Source: Pseudomonas entomophila (GTDB lineage: Bacteria > Pseudomonadota > Gammaproteobacteria > Pseudomonadales > Pseudomonadaceae). Taken from it: a stretch of 64,000 nucleotides of DNA. The notes beneath the pieces are model-generated. The model searched no databases. It was given only the letters and a program-made list of their open reading frames with translations, and had not been told where the DNA came from. Positions within the stretch are counted from its first letter, which is position 1. Each line of letters opens with the position of its first letter. The stretch covers positions 1 through 64,000 of the forward strand of contig NZ_JAAMQI010000020.1 in the NCBI RefSeq assembly GCF_013523165.1, given 5' to 3'. Of this stretch, positions 17,246 to 26,496 are shown one piece after another. The translations under genes were made by a program, and so were the position numbers.

Positions 17246-19423
17246 TCATGCCATGACGTGCTGCACCGACAGCGCGGCCGTCTCGTCCCGGGTGAACGCC
17301 GCAAACACCTGCTCGATGGCCTGGCGGACACGGGCCATCTGCGCCTCGCTGTAGCGCGCCGTCAGGTAGGTCACCACCAGGCGCAGGGTGCGCTTGCCGT
17401 CCAGGACGTTTTCCAGGATCTCGAACTGGAGGCCGAACATGGACTGGCTCTTGTCCGGGTCGATCTGCCGATAGCGGATCGCCTCGCCTGCCGGCGTGGA
17501 CAAGGCGCCGTTGAGTGCATTGTTGGCGTGGATCTGGATGTACACGTCGAACAGCAAGCCCTGGTCGGGCGTGCGCCCGAGCGCCTGCTGGATCTGCTCC
17601 AGCGGCACGTCGGCATACGCCATGGAATCGTTGATCAACCGGCTGACGCCTTCGATCAGCTCGCCGACCGGCTGGCGGGGCTCGAAACGCACCGGGTGCG
17701 CGACCATGGTGGTGAAGTAGCCCACGGTGTCGTAGTAGACCGGGTCGGTGCGCCCCGACGCCGACGTGCCGATCACCAGCTCGCGCAGGTTGCCTACCTT
17801 GTGCAGGGCCAGGGCGATCCCGGTGTAGAGCACGCCGAACAGGGACGCGTCGTTTTGCCGGGCAAAGGTGTACAGCCCATCGATGGTGGCCTGGTCAGGC
17901 TGGATCTCGAACCAGCGTGCCTCGGTCGAGCCCGCCTCGGCCGGCGCTTGGGCGGCGCCTGTGGGCGATGTGACCGCAGGCAGGTGCAGGCCGGGCGTGA
18001 CATCGCGCAGCAGGTCGGTCCAGTACGCCAGGTGCCGAGCGTCGATCCCGCGGGCGCTGGCCTGCTGGGCATAGACCTGGAACGCCGGCGCCGGCGCCGC
18101 CCAGACCGGGGCGCGGTCGGCCGCCCTGGCGGCGTACGCCTGGGCCAGTTCCTGCATCATCACGTTGAGCGACCACTCGTCGATGGCCATGTGGTGCACC
18201 AGCAACGACAACTGTTGGCGGCCGGTCTGCGGGTCGCGCAGCACGCGCACGCGCAGGGGCAACTCGCGGGACAGGTCGAAGCAATGGGTGGCTTCGCTGG
18301 CCAGGGTAACGCCCTGGCTGCGCGCGCTCGACCAGAACCAGCTGTACGGCCCCAGCCGCTCAACCGGCACCTGGCGCTGGCAGGGCGTCGGTGCGTCGAA
18401 GTGATAGGTGGTGCGCAGGCTGGCATGCCGGTGCAGCAGGTCGGTGAAGGCCTGCTCCAGCACCGCTTCGTCCACCGGGTCGACAAAGTCCATGGCGAAC
18501 GGCAGGTTGAAGATCGTACCGAAGTCGAAGGCCTGGTAGGCGCGCCCGAGCGAGGCCTGGGCCGGCGCGAACGGCGCCTGCGAGACATCGTCCGACAGTG
18601 CCAGGGACGCTTCGTCGTGCTCGGCCTCGGCCAGTTGCGCCCGAGCAGCCAGGGCCGCTGCCGAAGAGGCACTGAAGAAGTCGTTGAAGCGCACCTGCAC
18701 GCCATGGGTGCCGGCGAGCCGCCCGACGATGCGCGTGGCCAGCAGCGAATGCCCACCAAAATCGAAGAAATCGTCGTTGGCGGTCATGCCCGGCTCGCCC
18801 AGCGCCTGACGGAACTCGTCGAGGATCAACGCCTCGACGTGCGTCTGCGAGGACGCCTGCGGCGCGCCAGCAGGCGTCTGCACGTCGGTCTGCGCAGGCG
18901 CCTGCCTGCTGTCCAGCCAGGGCAGGTCGGGCCGCCCGACCGGCTGCCCGGCATAGGCGTTCAGGGTCATGCGGTACAGGTCGTCGGCCCGGCAGACGGG
19001 GTCGAGTATCGAGTGCAGCACGAAGGCCAGCAGCAGACTGTCGCCCGTGTCCACGATCCGTGCCGCGAGCGGCGGCTCGCTGGCCGGGTCCCAGGGCTGC
19101 GCCTGCAAGGCCGACAGGCGTTCACGGGCCTGCGCATCGCCCGAGACCTGCCACACGTGCACGCAGTCGCGCCAGTGCGCGCCGGCCAGCTTGAGCAGGT
19201 CGCCTTGATCGTCGAACCGGTAGCGCGCGTTGAGCACAGGCAGGCTGTCGATCACGGCGGCGAGCGCCGCTTCCAGCCGGGAAGGCTCGAGCGTGTCGGT
19301 CAGGCGCCAGGCCGTGACGTGCTTGAGGGTGAGTTCAGGGTACTGCGTCTGGAGCAGCCACACATGGGCTTCGTGTGGCGTGGCGGACAGCGCCGGGGGC
19401 GTGTCCGGAGAGCGTTCCATCAT
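17246..19423 (-). CDS. pmsG: NRPS: partial C-like domain, carrier, condensation
   Basis: A 725-residue protein. Residues 1 to ~190 look like the first half of a condensation domain with a degenerate active site (HSILDP near 136 instead of HHxxxDG). A peptidyl carrier follows with an intact DFGGHSLLATRI motif, phosphopantetheine serine S226. A full C domain spans ~275-720 with LVHHMAIDEW near residue 410; the usual glycine after the aspartate is Glu. In pseudomonine assembly this protein would carry threonine/oxazoline and transfer the acyl chain to N-hydroxyhistamine. ATG at 19421-19423 is preceded by AAGGTGGA; a 31-codon upstream extension is not supported. It is divergent from the ECF sigma gene. 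Confidence 0.87.
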   Translation of the reverse strand: MMERSPDTPPALSATPHEAHVWLLQTQYPELTLKHVTAWRLTDTLEPSRLEAALAAVIDSLPVLNARYRFDDQGDLLKLAGAHWRDCVHVWQVSGDAQARERLSALQAQPWDPASEPPLAARIVDTGDSLLLAFVLHSILDPVCRADDLYRMTLNAYAGQPVGRPDLPWLDSRQAPAQTDVQTPAGAPQASSQTHVEALILDEFRQALGEPGMTANDDFFDFGGHSLLATRIVGRLAGTHGVQVRFNDFFSASSAAALAARAQLAEAEHDEASLALSDDVSQAPFAPAQASLGRAYQAFDFGTIFNLPFAMDFVDPVDEAVLEQAFTDLLHRHASLRTTYHFDAPTPCQRQVPVERLGPYSWFWSSARSQGVTLASEATHCFDLSRELPLRVRVLRDPQTGRQQLSLLVHHMAIDEWSLNVMMQELAQAYAARAADRAPVWAAPAPAFQVYAQQASARGIDARHLAYWTDLLRDVTPGLHLPAVTSPTGAAQAPAEAGSTEARWFEIQPDQATIDGLYTFARQNDASLFGVLYTGIALALHKVGNLRELVIGTSASGRTDPVYYDTVGYFTTMVAHPVRFEPRQPVGELIEGVSRLINDSMAYADVPLEQIQQALGRTPDQGLLFDVYIQIHANNALNGALSTPAGEAIRYRQIDPDKSQSMFGLQFEILENVLDGKRTLRLVVTYLTARYSEAQMARVRQAIEQVFAAFTRDETAALSVQHVMA

Positions 19424-19572
19424 GGAAATATCCACCTTGTCGAACGGGACCCAGGTCGGCAGAGACGGCCAGCAGGCCGGCAGACCCCTCCTCGGTCTGG
19501 CGAGAAGCCCGCGCATGCGGGCCGTGCAGAGTGACCGACACGTTGCATCGCATCGGCCGACGGCGTAACCTT

Positions 19573-19595
19573 AATGCAAATCATGTCTATTTGCA
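19573..19595. promoter_or_regulatory. Inverted repeat, Fur-box-like operator
   Basis: TGCAAAT at 19575-19581 and ATTTGCA at 19589-19595 form a perfect 7-bp inverted repeat with a 7-base centre, 31 bases before the ECF sigma start and 150 bases from pmsG. The 12-mer AATGCAAATCAT (19573-19584) recurs, inverted, at 27512-27523 before the TonB receptor. AT-rich, palindromic and shared by iron genes, it is a good candidate Fur operator. It is not a close match to the 19-bp consensus. Confidence 0.5.
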
Positions 19596-19626
19596 CGCTG
19601 CTTCGGCGTCATCCCAGGAGGGTCTC

Positions 19627-20130
19627 GTGGACAACGGAACGTTCGCGCTCAGGCAACAGGTCGAGCGGCTGTACATCGAGCATCATCGCTGGCTGACCAC
19701 GCTGCTGCGCCGCAAACTGGGCAACTCGATCGACACGGCCGACCTCGTCCAGGACATCTTCCTGAAGATGATCCGGCGTGGCGTCGTGCCGAACGCTGCC
19801 GAATCGCGTTGCCACCTGGCGCAAATCGCCAAGGGCCTGGTGATCGACCTGTATCGCCGAAGACGCCTGGAAGCCAACCACCTGGCCGGACTACGCGAGC
19901 ACAGCGAACCCCTGGTGCCCTCCGAAGAGGTGCGTGCCCTGGCGCTGGAACGGCTCGCCCACATCGATCGTACGCTGCGCACCCAACCGGCCAAGGCCCG
20001 GGAAGCCTTGCTGCTGCACCGCCTGGCCGGCATGCCGCATCGGCAGATCGCCGCTGAGCTGAACGTCTCGGTCTCCTCCGTCGAAAAATACATCGCCGCC
20101 GGCATGCGGGCCTGCAGTGCGCATGCCTGA
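19627..20130 (+). CDS. FecI/PvdS-like ECF sigma factor
   Basis: A 167-residue ECF sigma-70 factor. Region 2 has LRRKLGNSIDTADLVQDIFLKM; region 4 has LLLHRLAGMPHRQIAAELN and VSSVEKYIAAGMRAC, matching the iron-starvation (FecI/PvdS) subgroup. The start is the GTG at 19627, preceded by AGGAGG; the open frame continues upstream without support. No FecR-type anti-sigma gene is adjacent, and the TonB receptor in the locus lacks a signalling domain. Like PvdS, it is therefore probably controlled at transcription by Fur through the inverted repeat just upstream. Its targets are likely the siderophore genes here, but I could not identify a shared promoter. Confidence 0.88.
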   Translation: MDNGTFALRQQVERLYIEHHRWLTTLLRRKLGNSIDTADLVQDIFLKMIRRGVVPNAAESRCHLAQIAKGLVIDLYRRRRLEANHLAGLREHSEPLVPSEEVRALALERLAHIDRTLRTQPAKAREALLLHRLAGMPHRQIAAELNVSVSSVEKYIAAGMRACSAHA

Positions 20131-20254
20131 TGGCGAGCGATTGAGGATCCTGCGCGCTCGTACGGAATACCCCGCAGCACCCGTCAGCGTCGCGACAGCC
20201 CCTGACACCCAGGACACTGCCGGTCATCGCCGGCCGCCATGAACAGGAGAGTCG

Positions 20255-22054
20255 ATGAGCGTCACCGAACACCCCCAAGCCACTGTCGCGCCCAGCACGG
20301 GCGTGTCCGACGTCCTGCGCCCCGTCCGTGGCCGCTTGATCCAGGCCGGCCTGCTGGCAGCGGTAGGCAGCCTGCTCACCCTGGTGCCACTGGCCGGTAT
20401 CGCGTACCTGGCCCGGCTGATGCTGAGCCCACCTGCGTCCGGACCCAAGACAGGGCTGCTCGCCGACACCTGGCTGGTGATCGGTGCCAGCCTGGTCTGC
20501 CTGTTCGCGGGCATGGCGCTGATGGCGCTGGCCGAAACGCGTGCCCACCTGGCGGACAACCAGATCACCGGTCACCTGCGCCAGGCCATCGCCGAGCGGT
20601 TGGCCAGGGTGCCCCTGGGCTGGTTCACCCAGCAGGCCTCCGGAGAGGTCAAGCAGGCCATGCAGGACGACATCGATACCCTGCACAGCCTGACGGCGCA
20701 CTTCTACACCACGCTCGGGCGTGCGCTGGGTGCGGTCCTGGGGGCAGTGGTGTACCTGTTCGCCATGGACTGGCGCATGGCGCTGGTGGCGCTGCTGCCC
20801 TTCCCGCTGTTCTTCCTGTTCGTCAAGCGCGCCACCCGCGCCAGCGCTGCCAACCTGCCAGCCTTCGGGGCCGGCATGGCCCGGATCAACAACGCGGTGG
20901 TGGAGTTCGTCCATGGCATCCCGGTGGTCAAGGCCTTCGGTGCCGAGGGCCAGGCCCATGCCAGCTACCACGGCGCAGTGGACGCCTTCGCCGCGGCGTT
21001 CACCGACTTCACGCGCCCGCTGGTCAACGCCATGGCCAATGCCCATGCGCTGCTGACCCCGGTCGCGGTACTGGGCGTGATTCTCACGGCCGGCCTGCTG
21101 TTCACCACCCTGGGCTGGATGCAGCCGCTGGACCTGCTGCCCTTCGTCCTGGTCGCACCCGGCCTGTGCGCGCCCCTGCTGCTGCTGAGCTACATCACCC
21201 ACGACCTGCAGAATGCCACGGGTGCAGCGCAGCGTGTCGGCGCGCTGCTGCGCACGCCGGTGCTCGAGACCTTGCCGGCCGATCCGTCCACCGTGCCGCA
21301 GGACAACGCGATTGGAGTGGAGCGGGTGAGCTACCGCTACGGCGACACCCCGGTGCTCGAGGACGTCAGCTTCACCCTGGCCCCCGGCACGGTCACCGCC
21401 CTGGTCGGCCCATCCGGCGCTGGCAAGTCGACCCTGGCACGCCTGCTGCTGCGATTCTTCGACCCCGACAGCGGGCGCATCACCCTCGGCGGTGCGGACC
21501 TGCGTACGCTGGACAGCACCCAGCTCTATCGCCACGTCGGCTTCGTGCTGCAGGACGTGCGCCTGATCGACGCCAGCCTGCGCGACAACATCGCGCTCGG
21601 TCGGCCGACCGCCACCCAGGACGAGGTCGAGGCGGCCGCCCGCACCGCCAACATTCACGAACGCATCCTCGCCCTGCCGCGCGGCTACGACTCGGTGATC
21701 GGCGAAGACGCTCACCTGTCCGGGGGCGAACTGCAACGGGTGAGCATCGCCCGTGCCGTGCTGCTCGACCCGCCGGTACTGGTGCTGGACGAAGCGACCG
21801 CTGCCGCCGACGCCGAGAACGAAGTGCAGATCCAGAGCGCCCTGTCGCGCTTCGCCCAGGGCCGCACCGTGCTGGTGATCGCCCACCGTCTCGACACCGT
21901 GATGCACGCCGACCAGATCCTCCTGCTGGCCGACGGCCGCATCGAGGAGCGTGGCACCCACGCGCAACTGCTGGCGCACCAGGGCCACTATGCCCGGCTC
22001 TGGGCGCTTGGAGATGAATCGCAGAACCGCCAGGAGGCGCCCTCGCCATGCTGA
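20255..22054 (+). CDS. ABC exporter half-transporter (siderophore export)
   Basis: A 599-residue TMD-NBD fusion. About six membrane helices in residues ~20-310 are followed by an ATPase domain with Walker A GPSGAGKST near 384, an LSGGE signature and Walker B VLVLDEAT. It pairs with the next gene, whose start overlaps its stop by 7 bases, so the two probably form a heterodimer. Their place in the locus parallels BarA/BarB beside acinetobactin genes, so export of pseudomonine or a precursor is the likely role. Structurally similar IrtAB/YbtPQ pairs import ferric siderophores, and import cannot be excluded. Start supported by CAGGAGA upstream. Confidence 0.87.
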   Translation: MSVTEHPQATVAPSTGVSDVLRPVRGRLIQAGLLAAVGSLLTLVPLAGIAYLARLMLSPPASGPKTGLLADTWLVIGASLVCLFAGMALMALAETRAHLADNQITGHLRQAIAERLARVPLGWFTQQASGEVKQAMQDDIDTLHSLTAHFYTTLGRALGAVLGAVVYLFAMDWRMALVALLPFPLFFLFVKRATRASAANLPAFGAGMARINNAVVEFVHGIPVVKAFGAEGQAHASYHGAVDAFAAAFTDFTRPLVNAMANAHALLTPVAVLGVILTAGLLFTTLGWMQPLDLLPFVLVAPGLCAPLLLLSYITHDLQNATGAAQRVGALLRTPVLETLPADPSTVPQDNAIGVERVSYRYGDTPVLEDVSFTLAPGTVTALVGPSGAGKSTLARLLLRFFDPDSGRITLGGADLRTLDSTQLYRHVGFVLQDVRLIDASLRDNIALGRPTATQDEVEAAARTANIHERILALPRGYDSVIGEDAHLSGGELQRVSIARAVLLDPPVLVLDEATAAADAENEVQIQSALSRFAQGRTVLVIAHRLDTVMHADQILLLADGRIEERGTHAQLLAHQGHYARLWALGDESQNRQEAPSPC

Positions 22055-23829
22055 AGACCTTCATCGCACTGCTGGGCGCGGACGCTCGCGTGCTGTACCG
22101 CTACCTGGGGCTGACCCTGGTCTACGGCCTGCTCAGTGGCCTGACCATCGTGACCGTGGTGCCCGTGCTGTCCCATCTGCTGATCGGTGCGCCCGGACCC
22201 GCTGCCGGCTGGCTGGCCGTGCTGCTGGCTGGCGTGGCACTGTGCTGGTGGCTGCGCCGGGTCGTGGAGAAACTGGGCATCCGCGTCGGCATCGCCGTGT
22301 TGCAGGGGGGCCGTCACCGCCTGGGCGAACACATGGCGCAGCTGCCGGTCGGCTGGTTCGATGCGGCCAACACCGCACGCCTGAACCACGTCACGACCCA
22401 GGGCATGATGACCCTGGCGCAGTTGCCCGCCCACGTGTTCACCCCGCTGCTGACGGCGATCGTCACGCCGATCACGGTTGGCGTGGCGTTGTATGTACTG
22501 GACGCGCGCCTGGGGATGATCGCCCTGGTGGCCTTGCTGGTGCTGCTGGCGTTGTTCGCCGTCACCGCACGCCTGGGTCAGCGCGCAGACGCCCGTCACC
22601 ATGCACAGACCGCACGCGCCAGCCAGCGGATGATCGAGTTCGCCCAGGCCCAGTCCGTGCTGCGCGCATTCAACGGCGATGCCGGGGGCACACGCTTCTT
22701 GCAGCACGCCCTCGACGAGCAGCAGCGCGCCGGCAAGGACCTGATCCGGGTGTCGGCCATGTCGGTGGTGGTCAACACCGGCGCGGTACAGGCGGTGTTC
22801 GCCCTGTTGCTGGTGGGCGCCGTGCTGACCCTGGGCCATCTGGGCGGTTCGGGTATGCCGGCCAGCACCAGCGTGGCGTTGGTCATGGCCCTGCTGCTGA
22901 CCACGCGTTTCGTCGACCCGCTGCTGGAGGTCGCCAGCTACAGCGACGTGTTGCGTGGCGCGCGCAGCCAACTGGCCACGGTTGCCGACCTGCTCGCCGC
23001 GCGTCCCCTGCCCCTGCCCCTGCCCCTGCCCGAGCATGCCCAGGCGCCAGCCGACGCCAGCGTCGAACTGCGCGGCCTGAGCTTCGCCTATGGCCCCGAC
23101 CAACCCCGAGTGCTCGACGGCATCGACCTGACCTTTCCGGCCGGCAGCATGACCGCGCTGGTGGGCGCCTCCGGCTCGGGCAAGAGCACGGTGATGCGCC
23201 TGATCGCACGGTTCTTCGACGCCGAGCAAGGCAGCGTGCGCATCGGCGGCGTGGACGTCCGGCAGATGAGCAGCGCCCAGCTGGCCGGGCAGATCAGCCA
23301 GATCTTCCAGGACGCCTACCTGTTCCAGGGCAGCATCGCCGACAACATCCGCCTCGGCAAACCCGATGCCACCGATGACGAAGTGCTCGAGGTGGCGCGT
23401 CAGGCAGGGATCACGGAAATGCTCGAACGCCTGCCCCAGGGCCTGGCGACGGCCGTCGGCGAAGGCGGCGCGCGCCTGTCGGGCGGCGAGCGTCAACGCC
23501 TCTCCATCGCACGCGCGCTGATCAAGCCGGCGCCGATCCTGCTGGTCGACGAAGCCACCGCAGCGCTGGATGCGCACAATCAGGCAGCGATCACCGAGAC
23601 CTTGGCGCGCCTGAAGGGCCAGCGCACGGTGATCGTGATCGCCCACCAGCTGTCCACCGTGGCCATGGCCGATCGCATCGTGGTGCTCGACCAGGGTCGG
23701 GTCTGCGAGCAAGGCACACCGACAGCGCTGCGTGAGGCAGGTGGGCGGTATGCGCACTTCCTGGCTCAGCGCCAGGCCGCCAAGGGGTGGCGCATCGCCG
23801 GGCAGCCTGTGGACGAGGCCTGCGTTTGA
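22048..23829 (+). CDS. ABC exporter half-transporter, partner
   Basis: A 593-residue TMD-NBD protein of the same build as its upstream neighbour: membrane domain in residues ~10-305, Walker A GASGSGKST near 372, LSGGERQRLSIARAL and ILLVDEATAALD. It overlaps the previous gene by 7 bases, which points to translational coupling and a heterodimer. The linker before the ATPase domain contains a run of Pro-Leu pairs encoded by four CCCCTG units. Likely role: moving the siderophore or its precursor across the inner membrane. Confidence 0.87.
   Translation: MLKTFIALLGADARVLYRYLGLTLVYGLLSGLTIVTVVPVLSHLLIGAPGPAAGWLAVLLAGVALCWWLRRVVEKLGIRVGIAVLQGGRHRLGEHMAQLPVGWFDAANTARLNHVTTQGMMTLAQLPAHVFTPLLTAIVTPITVGVALYVLDARLGMIALVALLVLLALFAVTARLGQRADARHHAQTARASQRMIEFAQAQSVLRAFNGDAGGTRFLQHALDEQQRAGKDLIRVSAMSVVVNTGAVQAVFALLLVGAVLTLGHLGGSGMPASTSVALVMALLLTTRFVDPLLEVASYSDVLRGARSQLATVADLLAARPLPLPLPLPEHAQAPADASVELRGLSFAYGPDQPRVLDGIDLTFPAGSMTALVGASGSGKSTVMRLIARFFDAEQGSVRIGGVDVRQMSSAQLAGQISQIFQDAYLFQGSIADNIRLGKPDATDDEVLEVARQAGITEMLERLPQGLATAVGEGGARLSGGERQRLSIARALIKPAPILLVDEATAALDAHNQAAITETLARLKGQRTVIVIAHQLSTVAMADRIVVLDQGRVCEQGTPTALREAGGRYAHFLAQRQAAKGWRIAGQPVDEACV
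23005..23028 (+). repeat. Hexanucleotide repeat (CCCCTG)x4 in coding sequence
   Basis: Four perfect CCCCTG units encode alternating Pro-Leu residues at the junction of the membrane and ATPase domains. Copy-number change would keep the frame and only alter linker length. Confidence 0.85.
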
Positions 23830-24770
23830 GACCGTCCGTACTCGTGGTGCTGTTCGGCGTGCTGTGCGGCGTGTCGCTGATGGTCGGGGTCGGCCGGATG
23901 ACCTGGCTCGACCTGGCGGGCCTGTCGGAGGACGCGTGGCTGACACTGACCGCCAGCCGCCTGCCACGCCTGGCTGCCCTGGTGCTGTCCGGTGCCGGCC
24001 TTGCGGTGTGCGGGGTGGTGCTGCAACAGATCGTGCGCAACCGCTTCGTCGAGCCGGCCACCAGTGGTGGCCTGGACGCGGCCAAGCTCGGCATCCTGAT
24101 CGCCGTGAGCGCCTTTCCGGGCGTCGGCACCGTCGGCAAGATGCTGATGGCGCTGGGCGTCAGCTTCGCCGCCAGCCTGGCCTACGTGGCGATGATTCGG
24201 CGCATCCGCTTCAAGAGCCTCGTGCTGGTGCCGGTGCTCGGCCTCATGTACGGCAGCGTGCTCAGCGCCGTCGCCGAATTCTGGGCCTACCGTCACCAGT
24301 TGCTGCAGAGCCTGCAAGGCTGGTTGATGGGCGACTTCTCGCGCATCGTCCAGGGCAACTACGAAATCATTTTCGTCATCCTACCGGTGGTGGTGCTCAT
24401 CTACCTGTTCGCGCAACGCTTCACCGTCCTGGGCATGGGTGAAGGCATGGCCAGCAGCCTGGGCCTGAACTACACGGCGACCGTCACCCTCGGGTTGCTG
24501 CTGGTGGCGCTGACGGTGTCGGTCACGGTGATCACCGTCGGCGCGATTCCGTTCGTCGGCCTGGTGATCCCCAACCTGATCGCCCTGCGCTATGGCGAGA
24601 ACCTGCAGCGCACGTTGCCGCTGGTGGCCCTGTGCGGCGCCTCGATGCTGCTGTGCTGCGACATCCTCGGGCGTCTGTTGATCTACCCCTTCGAGGTGCC
24701 CATCGGTCTGGTGGCCGGCAGCGTGGGCGGCGTGCTGTTTCTGGTGCTGCTGCTGAGGAAATCGACATGA
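23826..24770 (+). CDS. FecCD-type ferric-siderophore permease
   Basis: A 314-residue polytopic membrane protein of the BtuC/FecCD family. Markers are RLPRLAALVLSGAGLAVCGVV near the N-terminus, GLMYGSVLSAVAEF, and the C-terminal block (GAIPFVGLVIPNLIALRYG) that contacts the ATPase. The probable start is TTG at 23826, overlapping the preceding stop as TTGA with GAGG upstream; no ATG precedes the first helix. With the next three genes it forms a tightly overlapping importer operon for the iron-loaded siderophore. Confidence 0.87.
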   Translation: MRPSVLVVLFGVLCGVSLMVGVGRMTWLDLAGLSEDAWLTLTASRLPRLAALVLSGAGLAVCGVVLQQIVRNRFVEPATSGGLDAAKLGILIAVSAFPGVGTVGKMLMALGVSFAASLAYVAMIRRIRFKSLVLVPVLGLMYGSVLSAVAEFWAYRHQLLQSLQGWLMGDFSRIVQGNYEIIFVILPVVVLIYLFAQRFTVLGMGEGMASSLGLNYTATVTLGLLLVALTVSVTVITVGAIPFVGLVIPNLIALRYGENLQRTLPLVALCGASMLLCCDILGRLLIYPFEVPIGLVAGSVGGVLFLVLLLRKST

Positions 24771-25717
24771 GCCGCCTGAACGCGCGCCAGGGCATCTGGC
24801 TGCTGGTCGCTGTCCTGGCGGTGGCGTTCGTCCTGCTGGGTTCGGGGCTGGACACGGCCTACGTCATCCCCCGGCGCCTGACACGCCTGGCGGCGATCGT
24901 GGTCGCCGGCGTGTGCATTGGTTGTGCCTCGGTCATCTTCCAAACCTTGACCGGCAATCGCATCCTGACCCCGGCCATCATGGGCTACGAGGCCATCTAC
25001 CTGTTGTTCCAGGCTCTGCTCATCCTGCTGCTCGGCACCCACAGCCTGGTGCTGCTCGGCCGGCACGGCAACGTCTGGCTGTCGATCGTGCTGATGCTCG
25101 GCTACTCCTGGCTGCTGCACCGCTGGCTGTTGCGCGACGGCCGCCAGAACGTCTACCTGCTGTTGCTGGTGGGGCTGGTGCTGAGCCTGGTGCTGAGCAC
25201 CCTGACGCAGTTCATCCAGCTCAAGGTCAGCCCTGGGGAATTCTCGATCCTGCAAGGCTTCAACTACGCCTCGTTCAACAAGGCGCAGCCGCTGCAAGTG
25301 GCCTACTCCGCCGTCCTGGCCGCCCTCGCCTGCCTGGTGGTACGGCGCACGCTGCCGGTGCTGGACGTGCTGGCCCTGGGGCGCGACCAGGCCATCGTGC
25401 TGGGGGTCGATCACGGGCGTGCGGTCAGCCTGCAGATGGCCGTGATCGCCGTGCTGGTGGCGGTGTCCACCAGCCTGGTGGGGCCGACCGCCTTCATGGG
25501 CGTGTTCGTCGCCAACCTCACCTACGCACTGGCACGGACCTTCCGCCACCGCGCGACACTGCCGCTGGCCAGCGGGGTGGCCATGGCGCTGTTCATCGTC
25601 GCGCAGTACCTGGTCGAGCAGGTCTTCAACTACAACATGTCGGTCAACATCCTGATCAACCTGGTCTGCGGGGTGTATTTCCTGGCCCTGATGACGCGCA
25701 CACGAGGTACCGCATGA
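24767..25717 (+). CDS. FecCD-type ferric-siderophore permease, second subunit
   Basis: A 316-residue partner permease with about nine or ten membrane segments. It has the family block RLTRLAAIVVAGVCIGCASVIFQTL near the N-terminus (positions ~33-57) and SLVGPTAFMGVFVANLTY near the ATPase-coupling site. ATG at 24767 overlaps the upstream stop (ATGA) and is preceded by GAGGAA. The pair would form the inner-membrane channel for ferric pseudomonine, analogous to BauC/BauD of the acinetobactin system. Confidence 0.88.
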   Translation: MSRLNARQGIWLLVAVLAVAFVLLGSGLDTAYVIPRRLTRLAAIVVAGVCIGCASVIFQTLTGNRILTPAIMGYEAIYLLFQALLILLLGTHSLVLLGRHGNVWLSIVLMLGYSWLLHRWLLRDGRQNVYLLLLVGLVLSLVLSTLTQFIQLKVSPGEFSILQGFNYASFNKAQPLQVAYSAVLAALACLVVRRTLPVLDVLALGRDQAIVLGVDHGRAVSLQMAVIAVLVAVSTSLVGPTAFMGVFVANLTYALARTFRHRATLPLASGVAMALFIVAQYLVEQVFNYNMSVNILINLVCGVYFLALMTRTRGTA

Positions 25718-26496
25718 TCACCCTGAGCCATGTGTCCAAGGCCTATGGCCAGAACGCCGTGCTGACGGACGTCAACGTGCGCTTTCCGAGCGGACGGATC
25801 ACCTCGCTGATCGGCCCCAATGGCGCGGGCAAGACCACGCTGCTGATGCTCATCGCCCGGCTCCAGCAGGCATCGGCCGGCGAACTGTGCATCGACGGGC
25901 AGGCAATCGGCCAACTGGCCGTGCGCGACTACGCCAGGCGCGTCGCGACCCTGCGCCAGACGCCGGACTTCAACCTCAGGCTGACCGTGGACGAGCTGGT
26001 CGCCTTCGGCCGCTTTCCCTACAGCCAGGGCGCGCTCACTGTTGAAGACAGACAGGCCATCGACGAGGCCATCGCCTTTCTTTCGCTGGAGCACCTGCGC
26101 GGGCAGTACGTCGACGAGCTGAGCGGTGGCCAGCGGCAGATGGCGTTCCTGGCCATGACCATCGCCCAACAGACGCCCTACCTGTTGCTGGACGAGCCGC
26201 TGAACAACCTGGACATGAAGCATGCCGTGCTGATCATGCGCGCGCTGCGCCGGCTGTGCGACGAGCAGGGCCGCACGGTGATCCTGGTGGTGCACGACAT
26301 CAACTTCGCCGCCAACTACTCCGATCACATCGTGGCCATGAAACGGGGCACGGTGTGCTTTTGCGGCCCGGTCGCCGAGGTGATCGACGAGGCGCGCCTG
26401 CGCGAGCTGTTCGACCTGGATTTCGAGATCCTGCCCGCCGGGCGTGGATTCGTTTGCAACTACTTCAACCCATCGCTTTCGCCGGAGCTGCCATGA
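25714..26496 (+). CDS. Ferric-siderophore ABC importer ATPase
   Basis: A 260-residue FecE/FepC-like ATPase. Walker A is GPNGAGKTT, the signature is LSGGQRQMAFLAM, Walker B is YLLLDEPLNNLD, and the switch histidine is in VVHDINFAAN. ATG at 25714 overlaps the upstream permease stop (ATGA). It energises uptake through the two permeases. The next gene again overlaps by 4 bases. Confidence 0.92.
   Translation: MITLSHVSKAYGQNAVLTDVNVRFPSGRITSLIGPNGAGKTTLLMLIARLQQASAGELCIDGQAIGQLAVRDYARRVATLRQTPDFNLRLTVDELVAFGRFPYSQGALTVEDRQAIDEAIAFLSLEHLRGQYVDELSGGQRQMAFLAMTIAQQTPYLLLDEPLNNLDMKHAVLIMRALRRLCDEQGRTVILVVHDINFAANYSDHIVAMKRGTVCFCGPVAEVIDEARLRELFDLDFEILPAGRGFVCNYFNPSLSPELP

Noticed and set aside
19649..21988. 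A 779-codon minus-strand frame opposite the sigma and ABC exporter genes
   Set aside because: Glutamine- and histidine-rich antisense translation, without domains.
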